The notes: generated by a model from the letters alone, not told the origin. Counted from the first letter of the stretch, positions 39,821 to 49,604 are shown. The stretch: 61,613 nucleotides of DNA from Alkalihalobacillus sp. TS-13 (GCF_019720915.1 NZ_JAHKSI010000010.1:1-61613), one strand, 5' to 3'. A program made the numbers and translations.

Positions 39821-39858
39821 AGACAAACACGAAACTATTAACGAGTGGGGTGGGGTTG

Positions 39859-42345
39859 ATGCAAAAGGTAGGATCCGAAAGCAGCCATCTACTACGTAAG
39901 ATCGCGGTGGTTGAGAGGTTGAAGAAAAGTGTATCAATGCAAGTGAAAGGGGTTTCCGAAGGAGCCAAACGCTTTCTCCTCCACTGGAGTTTACTGTTAT
40001 TTTGTACAGGCTTTCTGTTAGGACGGGCGCTCATCCTTTCAGAGTTATCCCCCTTTGCGCTTCCGTTTTTCGGAGCGGTTTTGTTCCTTAAGCGTGAACG
40101 CGCTGGTGTTGCCGCTATTGCATTACTGGCAGGTGCACTGACGACGTTTGATCAAACAGGATTATTTGTTTCGATCGGACTGGCCGTATTTTTCGTTATC
40201 CATTCTATTGTGACGAATATAGCAAAACAGACGTATAAAATTCTACCAATCACCGTTTTTGTTGCTAGTTTCATTACCAGAATGAGTATTCTTTCATTTT
40301 TATCAGAACCTATCACGACAGGAAGTCTTCTAATGGTTGTAATAGAAGCTGGGTTGAGCAGTATTTTGACGTTGATTTTCATCCAAAGTATTCCGCTGCT
40401 CTCATTGAAGAAAATTCAGCATTCATTGAAAAATGAAGAGATTGTATGCTTCATCATCCTGTTAGCTTCAGTTATGACCGGTACAATTGGCTGGCAATTT
40501 TATGAGTTATCTGTTGAACATGTTCTGTCCCGCTACCTTGTTTTAATATTCGCCTTCGTAGGTGGAGCGGCAATCGGCTCGACAGTAGGAGTGGTTACAG
40601 GTCTTATTCTTGGACTTGCGAATATTGCTAGTCTTTATCAGATGAGCCTTCTGGCATTCTCAGGTTTATTAGGAGGCCTATTAAAAGAAGGTAGAAAAAT
40701 CGGGGTGAGTATCGGGTTATTCATCGGAACATTGCTGCTAGGGCTTTATGGTCCAGAGAGCGGTATACTTACGACCACGTTACTAGAATCGTGTGTTGCA
40801 GTAGGGTTGTTCCTTCTGACGCCGAATAAAGCGATTTCGAAGATTTCCCGTTATATACCTGGTACGAAGGAATATACGCAAGAGCAACAGCAATATCTCA
40901 GGAAGGTCAGAGATGTCACCGCAAGCCGTGTGGAACAGTTCTCCAATCTGTTCCAGGCGCTGTCTAATAGTTTTTCAACAGTCAGTGCGACAAGTATGAT
41001 AGAAGATGAAGACAAGCGGGAACTTGATATGTTCCTAAGCAATGTCACAGAAAAAACCTGCCAGAATTGCTTTAAAAAGCGGCATTGCTGGGTGAATAAT
41101 TTTGAAAAAACGTATGATTATATGGCTGAAATCATGGCGGAAACCAACCCGCAAGGTAAATTGAATGACCGAAAGCTGCAAAAGGACTGGGAGCGGCACT
41201 GTGTTCGTTCGAAAAAAGTCATTGATACGATTCAATACGAACTCGGTCAATATCATGCGAACATCAAGCTGAAACAGCAAGTTAAAGAAAGCAGGCGGCT
41301 TGTGGCTGAACAGCTTCATGGTGTTTCACAAGTGATGGATAATTTTGCGAAAGAGATCCAACGGGAAAGGGAAAATCATCAGGTCCACGAAGATAACGTA
41401 AAGCAAGCTTTAGATGACATCGGACTTGAGGTTGGGAATATTGAAATCTATTCTCTAGATAAGGGTAGTATCGATATCGAAATGAGCATTCCTTATTGCA
41501 ATGGACGCGGAGAATCTGAAAAGGTCATCGCTCCTTTATTGTCTGATATTTTGGATGAAACCATCGTGGTGAAAGAGGAAGAGTGTGCGGCCTATCCGAA
41601 CGGGTATTGTCATGTCGTGTTCCGTTCCTCCCAGAATTTTGTGGTTGAAACAGGAATGGCCAGTGCGGCAAAAGGGGGAGCGTGGCTTTCCGGGGATAGC
41701 CATTCTACCATCGAGCTTGGAGCTGGTAAGCATGCAGTTGCAATCAGTGACGGGATGGGGAATGGTGAACGAGCCCATTTGGAAAGTAATGAGACACTGA
41801 AGCTGCTCCAGAAAATCCTTCAATCGGGGATCGATGAAACAACAGCAATCAAATCTGTAAATTCCATCCTGTCCCTAAGGACAACAGATGAAATCTTTTC
41901 AACTCTCGATCTAGCAATGATTGATCTGCAAGATGCGACGGTACGGTTTTTGAAAATCGGGTCAAGTCCTAGCTTTGTAAAACGCGGTGATCAAGTGCTT
42001 ATGATCGAAGCAAGCAATCTCCCAATGGGGATCATCGAGGATTTTGATGTCGATGTTGTAAGTGATCAATTGAAAGCCGGGGATTATCTGATTATGATGA
42101 GCGATGGAATCTATGAAGGACCGAAAAATGTTGAAAATAAAGACGCCTGGCTGAAGAGAAAAATCCGGGAAATCAATTCAGATGACCCGCAACTCATTGC
42201 AGACCTTCTACTCGAGGAGGTGATCAGGGCAGATTACGGGCAAATAGAAGACGATATGACAGTTGTCGTAACGAAGATCAACCGTAATATACCGAAGTGG
42301 TCGACCATTCCGCAACAAAACAAGAAGCTACGGAAGCAAGCGTAG
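39859..42345 (+). CDS. spoIIE: Stage II sporulation protein E (PP2C phosphatase)
   Basis: An 828-residue membrane phosphatase that dephosphorylates SpoIIAA-P, freeing sigma-F in the forespore, and interacts with FtsZ in asymmetric division. The N-terminal third (about 50-330) carries some ten transmembrane segments. A central FtsZ-binding region follows, with a Cys-rich CQNCFKKRHCW near 400. The PP2C-type domain (about 590-828) has AISDGMGNG with metal-binding Asp and a LIMMSDGIYEGP motif. The ATG at 39859 is preferred (GGGGTGGGG upstream); a GTG at 39850 is within that site. Confidence 0.97.
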   Translation: MQKVGSESSHLLRKIAVVERLKKSVSMQVKGVSEGAKRFLLHWSLLLFCTGFLLGRALILSELSPFALPFFGAVLFLKRERAGVAAIALLAGALTTFDQTGLFVSIGLAVFFVIHSIVTNIAKQTYKILPITVFVASFITRMSILSFLSEPITTGSLLMVVIEAGLSSILTLIFIQSIPLLSLKKIQHSLKNEEIVCFIILLASVMTGTIGWQFYELSVEHVLSRYLVLIFAFVGGAAIGSTVGVVTGLILGLANIASLYQMSLLAFSGLLGGLLKEGRKIGVSIGLFIGTLLLGLYGPESGILTTTLLESCVAVGLFLLTPNKAISKISRYIPGTKEYTQEQQQYLRKVRDVTASRVEQFSNLFQALSNSFSTVSATSMIEDEDKRELDMFLSNVTEKTCQNCFKKRHCWVNNFEKTYDYMAEIMAETNPQGKLNDRKLQKDWERHCVRSKKVIDTIQYELGQYHANIKLKQQVKESRRLVAEQLHGVSQVMDNFAKEIQRERENHQVHEDNVKQALDDIGLEVGNIEIYSLDKGSIDIEMSIPYCNGRGESEKVIAPLLSDILDETIVVKEEECAAYPNGYCHVVFRSSQNFVVETGMASAAKGGAWLSGDSHSTIELGAGKHAVAISDGMGNGERAHLESNETLKLLQKILQSGIDETTAIKSVNSILSLRTTDEIFSTLDLAMIDLQDATVRFLKIGSSPSFVKRGDQVLMIEASNLPMGIIEDFDVDVVSDQLKAGDYLIMMSDGIYEGPKNVENKDAWLKRKIREINSDDPQLIADLLLEEVIRADYGQIEDDMTVVVTKINRNIPKWSTIPQQNKKLRKQA

Positions 42346-42362
42346 TCTATGTAATCTAGTAT

Positions 42363-42418
42363 AAATCCCCTCCACCTTGACTATCATGGTAATATCAAAA
42401 TTCGAGAGGGGATTTTTG
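42363..42418 (+). terminator. spoIIE terminator overlapping the yabS ribosome binding site
   Basis: AAATCCCCTC (42363-42372) pairs with GAGGGGATTT (42406-42415), followed by T-rich sequence. The 3' arm contains GAGAGGGG, the only Shine-Dalgarno site for yabS (ATG 42421), so the hairpin would also hide that site in read-through transcripts. Confidence 0.65.
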
Positions 42419-42420
42419 GC

Positions 42421-43161
42421 ATGAGCAAAGGTACATTACGACAAATCCTATTGATTACCGACGGATGTTCGAATCATGGTGAAGATCCAGTCGCCATAGC
42501 TGCGCTGGCTAGTGAGCAAGGAATTGCGATCAATGTCATCGGGATTCTATCAAAAAATGAAGAATATGGTGAACATGGATTGAAAGAAGTGGAAGATATT
42601 GCGATGAGCGGTGGAGGAGTAAGTCAAATCGTATATGCGACACAACTCGCTCAAACCGTAAAAATGGTGACACAAAAGGCGATGACACAAACGATCCATG
42701 GGATGATCAATAAAGAACTGACACACATCCTGGGTGACGAACAACAAATGGAAGATTTACCTCCGGAAAAACGTGGACAAGTCATGGAGGTCGTCGATGA
42801 GATTGGAGAAACCGTCAATCTGGAAGTCTTGATTCTCGTGGATATTTCAGCGAGTATGGACGATAAACTTCCGACTGTTCAAGAATCGTTGATTGATTTA
42901 TCGATTTCCTTAAATTCACGGACCGGGAACAATCAATTTTCGATCTATGCATTTCCAGGCAAGAAACAGTCCATTGAAAAACTTCAAGACTGGACACCGC
43001 AGCTTGATACACTAGCGAAAACGTTCAAAAAAATATCGACAGGCGGGATCACACCGACAGGTCCTGCGTTGAAAGAGGCACTGGAACTCTTTTCTGATAA
43101 ACGATCTAAGCGGAAGCTTCTAGGTGATTATGATGAATACATCGAAGAATCCGGAAGTTAA
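42421..43161 (+). CDS. yabS: VWA domain protein YabS
   Basis: A 246-residue cytosolic protein with a von Willebrand factor A domain in its C-terminal half. The MIDAS metal site is visible as VDISASMDD near 140-148, and a TGGITPTGPALKEAL segment near 202-216. The N-terminal part (ILLITDGCSNHGEDPVAIAALA) is itself VWA-like. Same length as B. subtilis YabS (245), function unknown. Its 3' end overlaps the yabT start by 29 bp, suggesting that the VWA protein and the kinase act together. Confidence 0.92.
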   Translation: MSKGTLRQILLITDGCSNHGEDPVAIAALASEQGIAINVIGILSKNEEYGEHGLKEVEDIAMSGGGVSQIVYATQLAQTVKMVTQKAMTQTIHGMINKELTHILGDEQQMEDLPPEKRGQVMEVVDEIGETVNLEVLILVDISASMDDKLPTVQESLIDLSISLNSRTGNNQFSIYAFPGKKQSIEKLQDWTPQLDTLAKTFKKISTGGITPTGPALKEALELFSDKRSKRKLLGDYDEYIEESGS

Positions 43162-44131
43162 TCTTTCGATCGGATCAGTTATTTCCGGGAAATGGAACCG
43201 TAAGCAATATACGATCCTGCGGGAATTGGGGGCAGGTGCGACCGGTACTGTCTATCTCGTAAGAAGTGACCGTGCTCAAGTGGCTATAAAAGTCAGCCGT
43301 GATACACTGTCGATTACATCTGAAGTAAATGTGCTCAAGCATCTATCGAAGGTCCAGGGGAAAACACTTGGGCCTTCTTTTATCGAAATGGATGATTGGG
43401 TGACAGGATCAGGTACCGTACCTTTCTATGTCATGGAATATGTGCAAGGTGAGTCGTTATTCGTATTTATGAGACAGCGTAAAGATGAGTGGTTTGGAAT
43501 TCTCTTGTTACAGCTTCTCGGCGATTTAGCAGATTTGCATAAGGCAGGCTGGGTATTCGGTGATCTCAAGCCTGATAATCTTCTCATATCTGGTCCCCCA
43601 CCAAAAATCCGATGGCTTGATGTCGGAGGAACGACGATGATGGGAAGGGCGATCAAAGAGTATACGGAATTTTTTGATCGTGGATTTTGGGGAATGGGTT
43701 CTAGACGGGCTGAACCAGCTTATGATCTCTTTGCGGTCGGGATGATCATCATGAACTATGGCTATCCGAAGCGCTTTGATAAAAAAGAAGGCGGATGGAC
43801 GCAATTAAAAAAACAGATCGACCATAATCGTATATTAGGAAAATATCGGCCGATTCTTTATAAGGCTTTTCATGGCCACTATCAAAATGCAATTGAAATG
43901 AGGCAGGATTTACTGCTGCTTTATTCGAAGAAGTCAGCATCTAAACCGATTGCAACTGCTCACAAAGGAAAGACCTCATCGCCACAAGCCCAGCAGCAAT
44001 CGATGTCTGGTCGTTCTGGACGTAATCGGCATAAAAAGATTAGAAAACGCCGCCACATAATGGAAGCAGCACTCATATTCCTATTTTTGTTTGTCTTTTA
44101 TGTCGTTTACTTGATGGGACAAACAATGTGA
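43133..44131 (+). CDS. yabT: Serine/threonine protein kinase YabT
   Basis: A 332-residue Hanks-type kinase with a C-terminal membrane anchor. In B. subtilis YabT is activated by DNA binding and phosphorylates RecA and other targets early in sporulation. The Gly loop LGAGATGTVY is near 27-36, VAIKVS (catalytic Lys) near 50 and FGDLKPDN (catalytic Asp) near 140; DVGG replaces the usual DFG. A basic segment (GRNRHKKIRKRRH, about 293-305) precedes the single transmembrane helix (about 308-329). The start at 43133 has AGGTGA 5 bases upstream; ATG 43130 is an alternative. Confidence 0.93.
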   Translation: MNTSKNPEVNLSIGSVISGKWNRKQYTILRELGAGATGTVYLVRSDRAQVAIKVSRDTLSITSEVNVLKHLSKVQGKTLGPSFIEMDDWVTGSGTVPFYVMEYVQGESLFVFMRQRKDEWFGILLLQLLGDLADLHKAGWVFGDLKPDNLLISGPPPKIRWLDVGGTTMMGRAIKEYTEFFDRGFWGMGSRRAEPAYDLFAVGMIIMNYGYPKRFDKKEGGWTQLKKQIDHNRILGKYRPILYKAFHGHYQNAIEMRQDLLLLYSKKSASKPIATAHKGKTSSPQAQQQSMSGRSGRNRHKKIRKRRHIMEAALIFLFLFVFYVVYLMGQTM

Positions 44132-44149
44132 TACGTCCAGGTGTAAATA

Positions 44150-44178
44150 TTGACATCAGTCACACCTTCTTCTATGAT
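44150..44178 (+). promoter_or_regulatory. tilS-hpt promoter (sigma-A)
   Basis: TTGACA (44150-44155), 17 bp, TATGAT (44173-44178), about 50 bp before the tilS start. Confidence 0.78.
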
Positions 44179-44236
44179 AGCGATGATTTCTTAAACACAA
44201 ACACCCACATAACCACCACTTGAAGGGGATAGTTTC

Positions 44237-45637
44237 ATGTTAGAGGCTGTAGATCGATTCGTTCAAAAGCATAAGCTGTTGAGTAAAGGTTCTACCATCG
44301 TGGTCGGCGTTTCCGGCGGCCCGGATTCGATGGCGCTACTCGATTATTTGCTAAAAAAACGAAGTGGACTGAATTTGAAGATCATCGTTGCTCACGTGGA
44401 CCACATGTTCAGAGGGAGGGAATCAGCTAAGGATGCAGAATGTGTGGAACACTTCTGCCTGACTCACAAAGTACCTATTGAACGAGTACAAAAGAACCTT
44501 CCATTATATATAGAAGAAACGGGAGAATCTCCACAGCTCGCTGCACGGACACTGCGTTATGATTTTTTCGACTCCGTGATGCAGCAATATGAAGCAGATT
44601 GTTTAGCTCTAGCACACCATGGAGATGATCAAATTGAAACGATCCTGATGAACATGGTGAGAGGAGCTGCGCATGCAGGGCTTTCCGGCATTCCGGTGAC
44701 GCGTACTTTTTCGAATGGGCGGATCATCCGTCCATTTCTAGGAATAACGAAGGACGAACTTGTACATTATTGTAAAGACGAAAAAATTCCTTTTCGGACC
44801 GACCCCAGTAATAAGAGTGATAAATATAAGCGGAACCGATTCAGGGAAACCGTCCTGCCGTTCTTGAAAGAAGAAAATCCGCACACACATGAAAAATTTC
44901 AACAACTGAGTGAACGGATGGCTGAGGATGAGAAATATCTTCAGAAACAGACAGAAAAGGAACTTGTGAACGTTATTCTGCAAAAGTGTGACAAAGAATT
45001 GACATTGTCTGTAGCACACTTTCTCGAGATGGCAATTCCTTTACAAAGAAGAGGGATTCATCTAATATTAAACTATCTTTATCAATTGGATATGACCAAT
45101 ATTACATCTATTCATATCAAGGATTGTATACATTTGATGAAGTCGGATAACCCCTCTGGAACAATGCATTTGCCAGCTGGTCTCATTGTCAGGCGCGAAT
45201 ACGACAAATGTATTTTCACATTTCAACAGTCGGATACACAACATTCCTTTACATACTGCTTGGAAATCGGTCAAACGTATGAATTGCCTGTCGGGAAACT
45301 GATTTACCGTATCGTGGATGTGGAAAGTGCCGGCGCGAAGGGGAAAAGTCATTTCATCTTTCATCCCTCTCAACTTCAATTACCATTATTCGTTCGAACT
45401 AGAGAAGATGGTGATCGTATCCAACCAGCTGGAATGAAGGGATCTAAGAAAGTGAAAGATGTGTTCATTGACGCGAAACTACCAAAGCCACTTAGGGATA
45501 TTTGGCCTATTGTCACAGATTCATCAGGTAAAATCATATGGATACCAGGTGTAAAGCATGCTGATTTAGGCCCATCATATGGCAGCAGCGACCAATGGAT
45601 GTCTTTATCTTTTCAAAATATCAGGCATGAGGTCTAG
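44237..45637 (+). CDS. tilS: tRNA(Ile)-lysidine synthase
   Basis: A 466-residue PP-loop ATPase that converts C34 of the AUA-reading tRNA-Ile to lysidine. The PP-loop SGGPDS is at 26-31. AHVDHMFRG near 52-60 and HHGDDQIETILMNMVRG near 128-144 are TilS signatures. The C-terminal substrate-binding domains include RTREDGDRIQPAGMKGSKKVKDVF near 390-413. Length is typical for Bacillaceae. It is essential in B. subtilis and conserved next to hpt and ftsH. Confidence 0.97.
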   Translation: MLEAVDRFVQKHKLLSKGSTIVVGVSGGPDSMALLDYLLKKRSGLNLKIIVAHVDHMFRGRESAKDAECVEHFCLTHKVPIERVQKNLPLYIEETGESPQLAARTLRYDFFDSVMQQYEADCLALAHHGDDQIETILMNMVRGAAHAGLSGIPVTRTFSNGRIIRPFLGITKDELVHYCKDEKIPFRTDPSNKSDKYKRNRFRETVLPFLKEENPHTHEKFQQLSERMAEDEKYLQKQTEKELVNVILQKCDKELTLSVAHFLEMAIPLQRRGIHLILNYLYQLDMTNITSIHIKDCIHLMKSDNPSGTMHLPAGLIVRREYDKCIFTFQQSDTQHSFTYCLEIGQTYELPVGKLIYRIVDVESAGAKGKSHFIFHPSQLQLPLFVRTREDGDRIQPAGMKGSKKVKDVFIDAKLPKPLRDIWPIVTDSSGKIIWIPGVKHADLGPSYGSSDQWMSLSFQNIRHEV

Positions 45638-45652
45638 GAGGAATACATATTT

Positions 45653-46195
45653 ATGAGAAATGAAATGCAGGAGATCTTGATTTCTGAGGAAGAAATTCAA
45701 GAAAAGGTGCATGAACTAGCATCACAATTATCAGATGAATACCGAGATCGCTTCCCGCTTGTGATCGGTGTACTAAAAGGTGCATTACCTTTCATGGCGG
45801 ATCTTGTAAAACGTATGGATATCCATGTAGAACTTGATTTCATGGATGTTTCAAGCTACGGAAACTCTACAGTATCTTCTGGTGAGGTCAAAATCATCAA
45901 GGATTTGAACACTTCGATTGAAGGTCGGGATATCTTGATTGTAGAAGATATTATCGACAGCGGTCTGACGCTGAATTATCTCGTTGAGTTGTTCAAGCAC
46001 CGGAAAGCCAAGTCGATTAAGATCGTCACTCTATTGGATAAGCCAACAGGGCGCAAGGTTGATTTAAAACCCGATACTGCAGGGTTCATCGTCCCAGATG
46101 CCTTTGTCGTAGGTTATGGTTTAGACTTTGCTGAGCGTTATCGGAACCTGCCATTCATCGGTGTATTAAAACCGGAAATATACCAAGGCCAATGA
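45653..46195 (+). CDS. hpt: Hypoxanthine-guanine phosphoribosyltransferase
   Basis: A 180-residue purine salvage enzyme that makes IMP and GMP from hypoxanthine or guanine and PRPP. Signatures: [15 protein letters not shown] near 35-49, the flexible-loop [16 protein letters not shown] near 63-78, and the PRPP-binding [11 protein letters not shown] near 97-107. A TAGGAGG site precedes the ATG. It is co-transcribed with tilS (15 bp gap). Confidence 0.97.
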   Translation: MRNEMQEILISEEEIQEKVHELASQLSDEYRDRFPLVIGVLKGALPFMADLVKRMDIHVELDFMDVSSYGNSTVSSGEVKIIKDLNTSIEGRDILIVEDIIDSGLTLNYLVELFKHRKAKSIKIVTLLDKPTGRKVDLKPDTAGFIVPDAFVVGYGLDFAERYRNLPFIGVLKPEIYQGQ

Positions 46196-46196
46196 G

Positions 46197-46226
46197 TTGT
46201 GAATTAATGAACAAATATGATACTAT
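46197..46226 (+). promoter_or_regulatory. Possible ftsH promoter
   Basis: TTGTGA (46197-46202), 18 bp, TACTAT (46221-46226) within an AT-rich run (TACTATAAAT). B. subtilis ftsH has its own sigma-A promoter; this is a moderate match. Confidence 0.5.
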
Positions 46227-46263
46227 AAATTATGATTTGCTTGTATGCGAGAGGAGGTAAGGG

Positions 46264-48216
46264 ATGAATCGCATCTTTAGAAATACAATATTTTACTTAT
46301 TAATATTCCTTGTTGTTGTTGGGATCGTCAGTTTCTTCAATGGCAACAACAACGACGTTAAACAATTAAAATACGGTGATTTCACCGAGGCTCTACAAAA
46401 TGGTGAAATCGAGTCTCTTACGATGCAGCCTAAGAATCAGGTTTACGTTCTACAAGGTAAGCTGAAGTCTTATGACGATGAGACGACTTTCACTACTAAC
46501 ATCCCACCGGACATGACTAAAGATGTCCTGGCACAGGTGGAGGGTGCAGATGTTGAAATAAAGGAAGCTGAAGGAACAAGCGGTTGGGTAACCTTCTTTA
46601 CCTCCATTATTCCATTTGTCATCATATTCATCTTATTCTTCTTCCTTCTTAACCAAGCTCAGGGTGGCGGAAGCCGTGTTATGAACTTTGGTAAAAGTAA
46701 GGCAAAGCTTTACAGTGAAGAAAAGAAGAAAGTTACATTCAAAGACGTAGCGGGTGCAGATGAAGAAAAGCAAGAATTAGTCGAGGTCGTCGAATTCTTG
46801 AAGGATCCTCGTAAATTCGCATCACTCGGTGCACGTATTCCAAAGGGTGTCCTGCTAGTAGGACCTCCAGGAACAGGTAAGACATTACTTGCTCAAGCTG
46901 TAGCCGGTGAAGCAGGCGTGCCGTTCTTCTCAATCAGTGGTTCTGATTTCGTCGAGATGTTCGTCGGTGTCGGTGCTTCCCGTGTCCGTGATTTATTTGA
47001 GAACGCGAAGAAAAACTCACCGTGTATCATTTTCATCGATGAAATTGATGCAGTAGGTCGTCAACGTGGCGCAGGACTCGGTGGAGGTCACGATGAACGT
47101 GAACAAACCTTGAACCAGTTGCTTGTTGAAATGGATGGTTTCAGTGCAAACGAAGGAATCATCATCGTGGCGGCTACAAACAGACCAGATATTCTAGACC
47201 CAGCATTATTGCGTCCAGGACGCTTTGACCGTCAAATTCCAGTCGGTCGTCCTGATGTCAAAGGACGTGAAGCGGTACTTAAAGTACATGCACGTAACAA
47301 ACCTTTAGCAGATTCAGTCGATATCAAAACGATTGCAATGCGTACCCCAGGATTCTCGGGTGCAGACCTTGAGAACCTGTTGAATGAGGCAGCCCTTGTT
47401 GCTGCTCGACAAAATAAGAAACAAATCGAAATGGAAGACATCGACGAAGCAACAGATCGTGTCATTGCCGGTCCTGCCAAAAAGAGTCGTGTCATTTCTC
47501 AAAAAGAAAAGAACATCGTTGCTTATCATGAAGCAGGACATACGATTATCGGTATTGTTCTTGATAATGCAGAAGTTGTCCATAAAGTTACGATTGTTCC
47601 ACGTGGTCAGGCTGGTGGATATGCGGTGACCCTGCCGAAAGAAGACCGTTACTTCATGACTAAACCTGAATTGGTTGACAAAATCACTGGTTTACTTGGT
47701 GGACGGGTTGCTGAGGAAATTACCTTCAAGGAATCAAGTACCGGAGCAAGTAACGACTTTCAACGTGCGACAAGCATCGCTCGACGGATGGTCACTGAAT
47801 TTGGAATGAGTGAAAAGCTCGGTCCGATGCAATTCGGTCAAGGCCAGGGCGGAAACGTATTCTTGGGCCGCGACATCCAGAATGAACAAAACTACAGTGA
47901 CGCCATCGCTCATGAAATCGATCTTGAAGTCCAAAAGATCATAAAAGAAGCATATAATCACTGTAAGGAAATTCTTGTCCAACATCAGGATAAATTGAAT
48001 CTGGTTGCTGAGACGTTGAAAGAAGTCGAAACGCTCGATAGCGAACAGATCAAATCCCTGTTTGAAACAGGTGAAATGCCTGAAGGATATGAATACCCGA
48101 AGAAGGAACCTGAGTCTTCCGATGATGATGTGAAGGTCAATATCACGAAAAAGGAAGAAAACACTTCAGAGGAATCTGATGAAAATAAGGATTCTGATTC
48201 AGAGAATAGAGAATAA
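46264..48216 (+). CDS. ftsH: ATP-dependent zinc metalloprotease FtsH
   Basis: A 650-residue membrane AAA+ protease that degrades misfolded and regulatory membrane and cytosolic proteins; in B. subtilis it is needed for sporulation by removing Spo0E. Two transmembrane helices (about 7-25, 107-128) flank an extracytosolic domain. Walker A GPPGTGKT is at 200-207, Walker [10 protein letters not shown] near 256, the second region of homology [20 protein letters not shown] near 303-322, and the zinc motif HEAGH at 422-426. An acidic tail follows. A GAGGAGG site precedes the ATG. Confidence 0.98.
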   Translation: MNRIFRNTIFYLLIFLVVVGIVSFFNGNNNDVKQLKYGDFTEALQNGEIESLTMQPKNQVYVLQGKLKSYDDETTFTTNIPPDMTKDVLAQVEGADVEIKEAEGTSGWVTFFTSIIPFVIIFILFFFLLNQAQGGGSRVMNFGKSKAKLYSEEKKKVTFKDVAGADEEKQELVEVVEFLKDPRKFASLGARIPKGVLLVGPPGTGKTLLAQAVAGEAGVPFFSISGSDFVEMFVGVGASRVRDLFENAKKNSPCIIFIDEIDAVGRQRGAGLGGGHDEREQTLNQLLVEMDGFSANEGIIIVAATNRPDILDPALLRPGRFDRQIPVGRPDVKGREAVLKVHARNKPLADSVDIKTIAMRTPGFSGADLENLLNEAALVAARQNKKQIEMEDIDEATDRVIAGPAKKSRVISQKEKNIVAYHEAGHTIIGIVLDNAEVVHKVTIVPRGQAGGYAVTLPKEDRYFMTKPELVDKITGLLGGRVAEEITFKESSTGASNDFQRATSIARRMVTEFGMSEKLGPMQFGQGQGGNVFLGRDIQNEQNYSDAIAHEIDLEVQKIIKEAYNHCKEILVQHQDKLNLVAETLKEVETLDSEQIKSLFETGEMPEGYEYPKKEPESSDDDVKVNITKKEENTSEESDENKDSDSENRE

Positions 48217-48226
48217 TATTTCCTTA

Positions 48227-48258
48227 AAAAGATGCCCTATCGATGGGCATCTTTTTTA
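48227..48258 (+). terminator. ftsH terminator
   Basis: The stem AAAGATGCCC/GGGCATCTTT with loop TATCGAT is followed by six T. Confidence 0.93.
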
Positions 48259-48259
48259 A

Positions 48260-48294
48260 CATTTAAAGAAAGTATAAAATACTTTCTTTAAGTG
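48260..48294. repeat. Perfect-arm inverted repeat after ftsH, repeated at 48648
   Basis: Arms CATTTAAAGAAAGTAT and ATACTTTCTTTAAGTG around AAA form a long AT-rich palindrome. A half copy (CACTTAAAGAAAGTAT) recurs at 48648-48663, on the other side of the 21-bp array. Confidence 0.7.
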
Positions 48295-48390
48295 TAAGTA
48301 CAACTGATGGCAAAGCCGACGCCCAAGGCTTGGCTTTGTCAAGTTTTCTTTACGTTTAGGGAAAGAAGAAATTAGGCCTAAAGTACCAAT

Positions 48391-48516
48391 TTGCTCAAGC
48401 TAGGGGTAAAGTTGCTCAAGCTGAGGATAAAATTGCTCAAGCTAGGGGTAAAGTTGCTCAAGCTGAGCTGATTTTTGCTCAAGCTAGGGGTAAAATTGCT
48501 CAAGTTAGCAAAAATT
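48391..48516. repeat. Six-unit 21-bp tandem repeat
   Basis: Six consecutive units of exactly 21 bp (starts 48391, 48412, 48433, 48454, 48475, 48496), each opening TTGCTCAAG. Units 1, 3 and 5 are nearly identical and alternate with more variable units 2, 4 and 6, hinting at a 42-bp higher-order unit. One frame reads as heptads (LLKLGVK-type) but unit 4 has a stop, so it is not a gene. No CRISPR-like spacers. Confidence 0.85.
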
Positions 48517-48780
48517 TACTCTGCCAGAATTCACTTCCTTAGCGAGACGCGACTCCAACACAACATTTTGGTTGAAAACCACGTTTTTTCTAAAAAGTTG
48601 TAAAGTTCCAAGAGGCTCAGACGCGTTTTGGACAGCTGTATTTTTTACACTTAAAGAAAGTATTAAAATTCAGGATGAGCTTTAATAATCTAAGAAGTGA
48701 ATTTCGAAGAAATCAACATCATTATTTAAAAGCTCCCGGGCTTGATCTTTGATGTTTTCAGCGGATGTTTATGTTATAAC
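48517..48780. other. Intergenic remainder before coaX
   Basis: No gene seen. 48697-48720 repeats the right end and flank of the type A element at 1821-1845 (GTGAATTTCGAAGAAATC then AACATCATT), so this is a remnant of a type A insertion together with its flanking sequence. Confidence 0.5.
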
Positions 48781-48815
48781 TAAAGATAGAATTCGTATAG
48801 ATAGTGGGGAATGAC

Positions 48816-49589
48816 ATGATTTTAGTAATGGATGTAGGAAATACAAATATCGTCCTCGGTGTTTATGAAGGAGACGATCTTAAATATCATTGGCGCGTCG
48901 GTACAAGCCGGAAAAAGTCCGAAGATGAATATGGAATGTTCATTTCCAATTTGCTGACACATGTCGGTCTTGGCTTTAACGACATTGATGGGATCATCCT
49001 ATCATCGGTAGTGCCTCCACTTATGTTTCCGCTTGAGAAAATGTGTGAGAAATACTTTAACCTAAAGCCACTCATCATCGGTCCTGGAATCAAGACTGGT
49101 TTGAATATAAAAACGGAAAACCCGCGAGAGGTCGGTGCTGACCGTATCGTCAATGCGGTTGCAGCATTGAATGAATATGATTCGCCGTTGATCATCGTCG
49201 ATTTTGGTACAGCAACAACGTATTGCTATATTGATAAAAGCAAAAACTACTTAGGCGGAGCGATTTCACCAGGGATCAGCATTTCCACTGAAGCCCTCTA
49301 TACCCATGCCGCTAAATTACCTCGGATTGAAATCACAAAACCTTCTCACGTGGTCGGGAAGAATACTGTAAGTGCGATGCAAGCTGGTATTTTTTATGGG
49401 TATGTCGGTCAAGTGGAAGGCATCGTCAAACGGATGAAAGAACAGGCTGAGGAAGAACCATTGGTCATTGCGACAGGTGGTTTAGCCCACTTGATCGGAG
49501 AAGAGTCTCCAATCATTGATGTTGTTGATCCGTTCCTCACATTGAAAGGCTTGCAGTTGATATATCATAAAAATACAGAACTTCATTAA
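48816..49589 (+). CDS. coaX: Type III pantothenate kinase
   Basis: A 257-residue CoaX-type kinase that phosphorylates pantothenate, the first step of CoA synthesis; it needs a monovalent cation and is not inhibited by CoA. The ASKHA-fold phosphate motifs are DVGNTN at 6-11, [11 protein letters not shown] near 105-115 and VDFGTATT near 128-135. The start at 48816 matches family N termini ([11 protein letters not shown]) and has GTGGGGA upstream; a GTG four codons earlier is inside that site. It heads coaX-hslO-yacD. Confidence 0.96.
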   Translation: MILVMDVGNTNIVLGVYEGDDLKYHWRVGTSRKKSEDEYGMFISNLLTHVGLGFNDIDGIILSSVVPPLMFPLEKMCEKYFNLKPLIIGPGIKTGLNIKTENPREVGADRIVNAVAALNEYDSPLIIVDFGTATTYCYIDKSKNYLGGAISPGISISTEALYTHAAKLPRIEITKPSHVVGKNTVSAMQAGIFYGYVGQVEGIVKRMKEQAEEEPLVIATGGLAHLIGEESPIIDVVDPFLTLKGLQLIYHKNTELH

Positions 49590-49604
49590 GGAAGGAGATT
49601 CTCA

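Noticed and set aside
48391-48516. Possible CRISPR array
   Set aside because: Units are contiguous 21-mers without spacers, and no cas genes are present. The array at 21654-21753 was rejected for the same reason.
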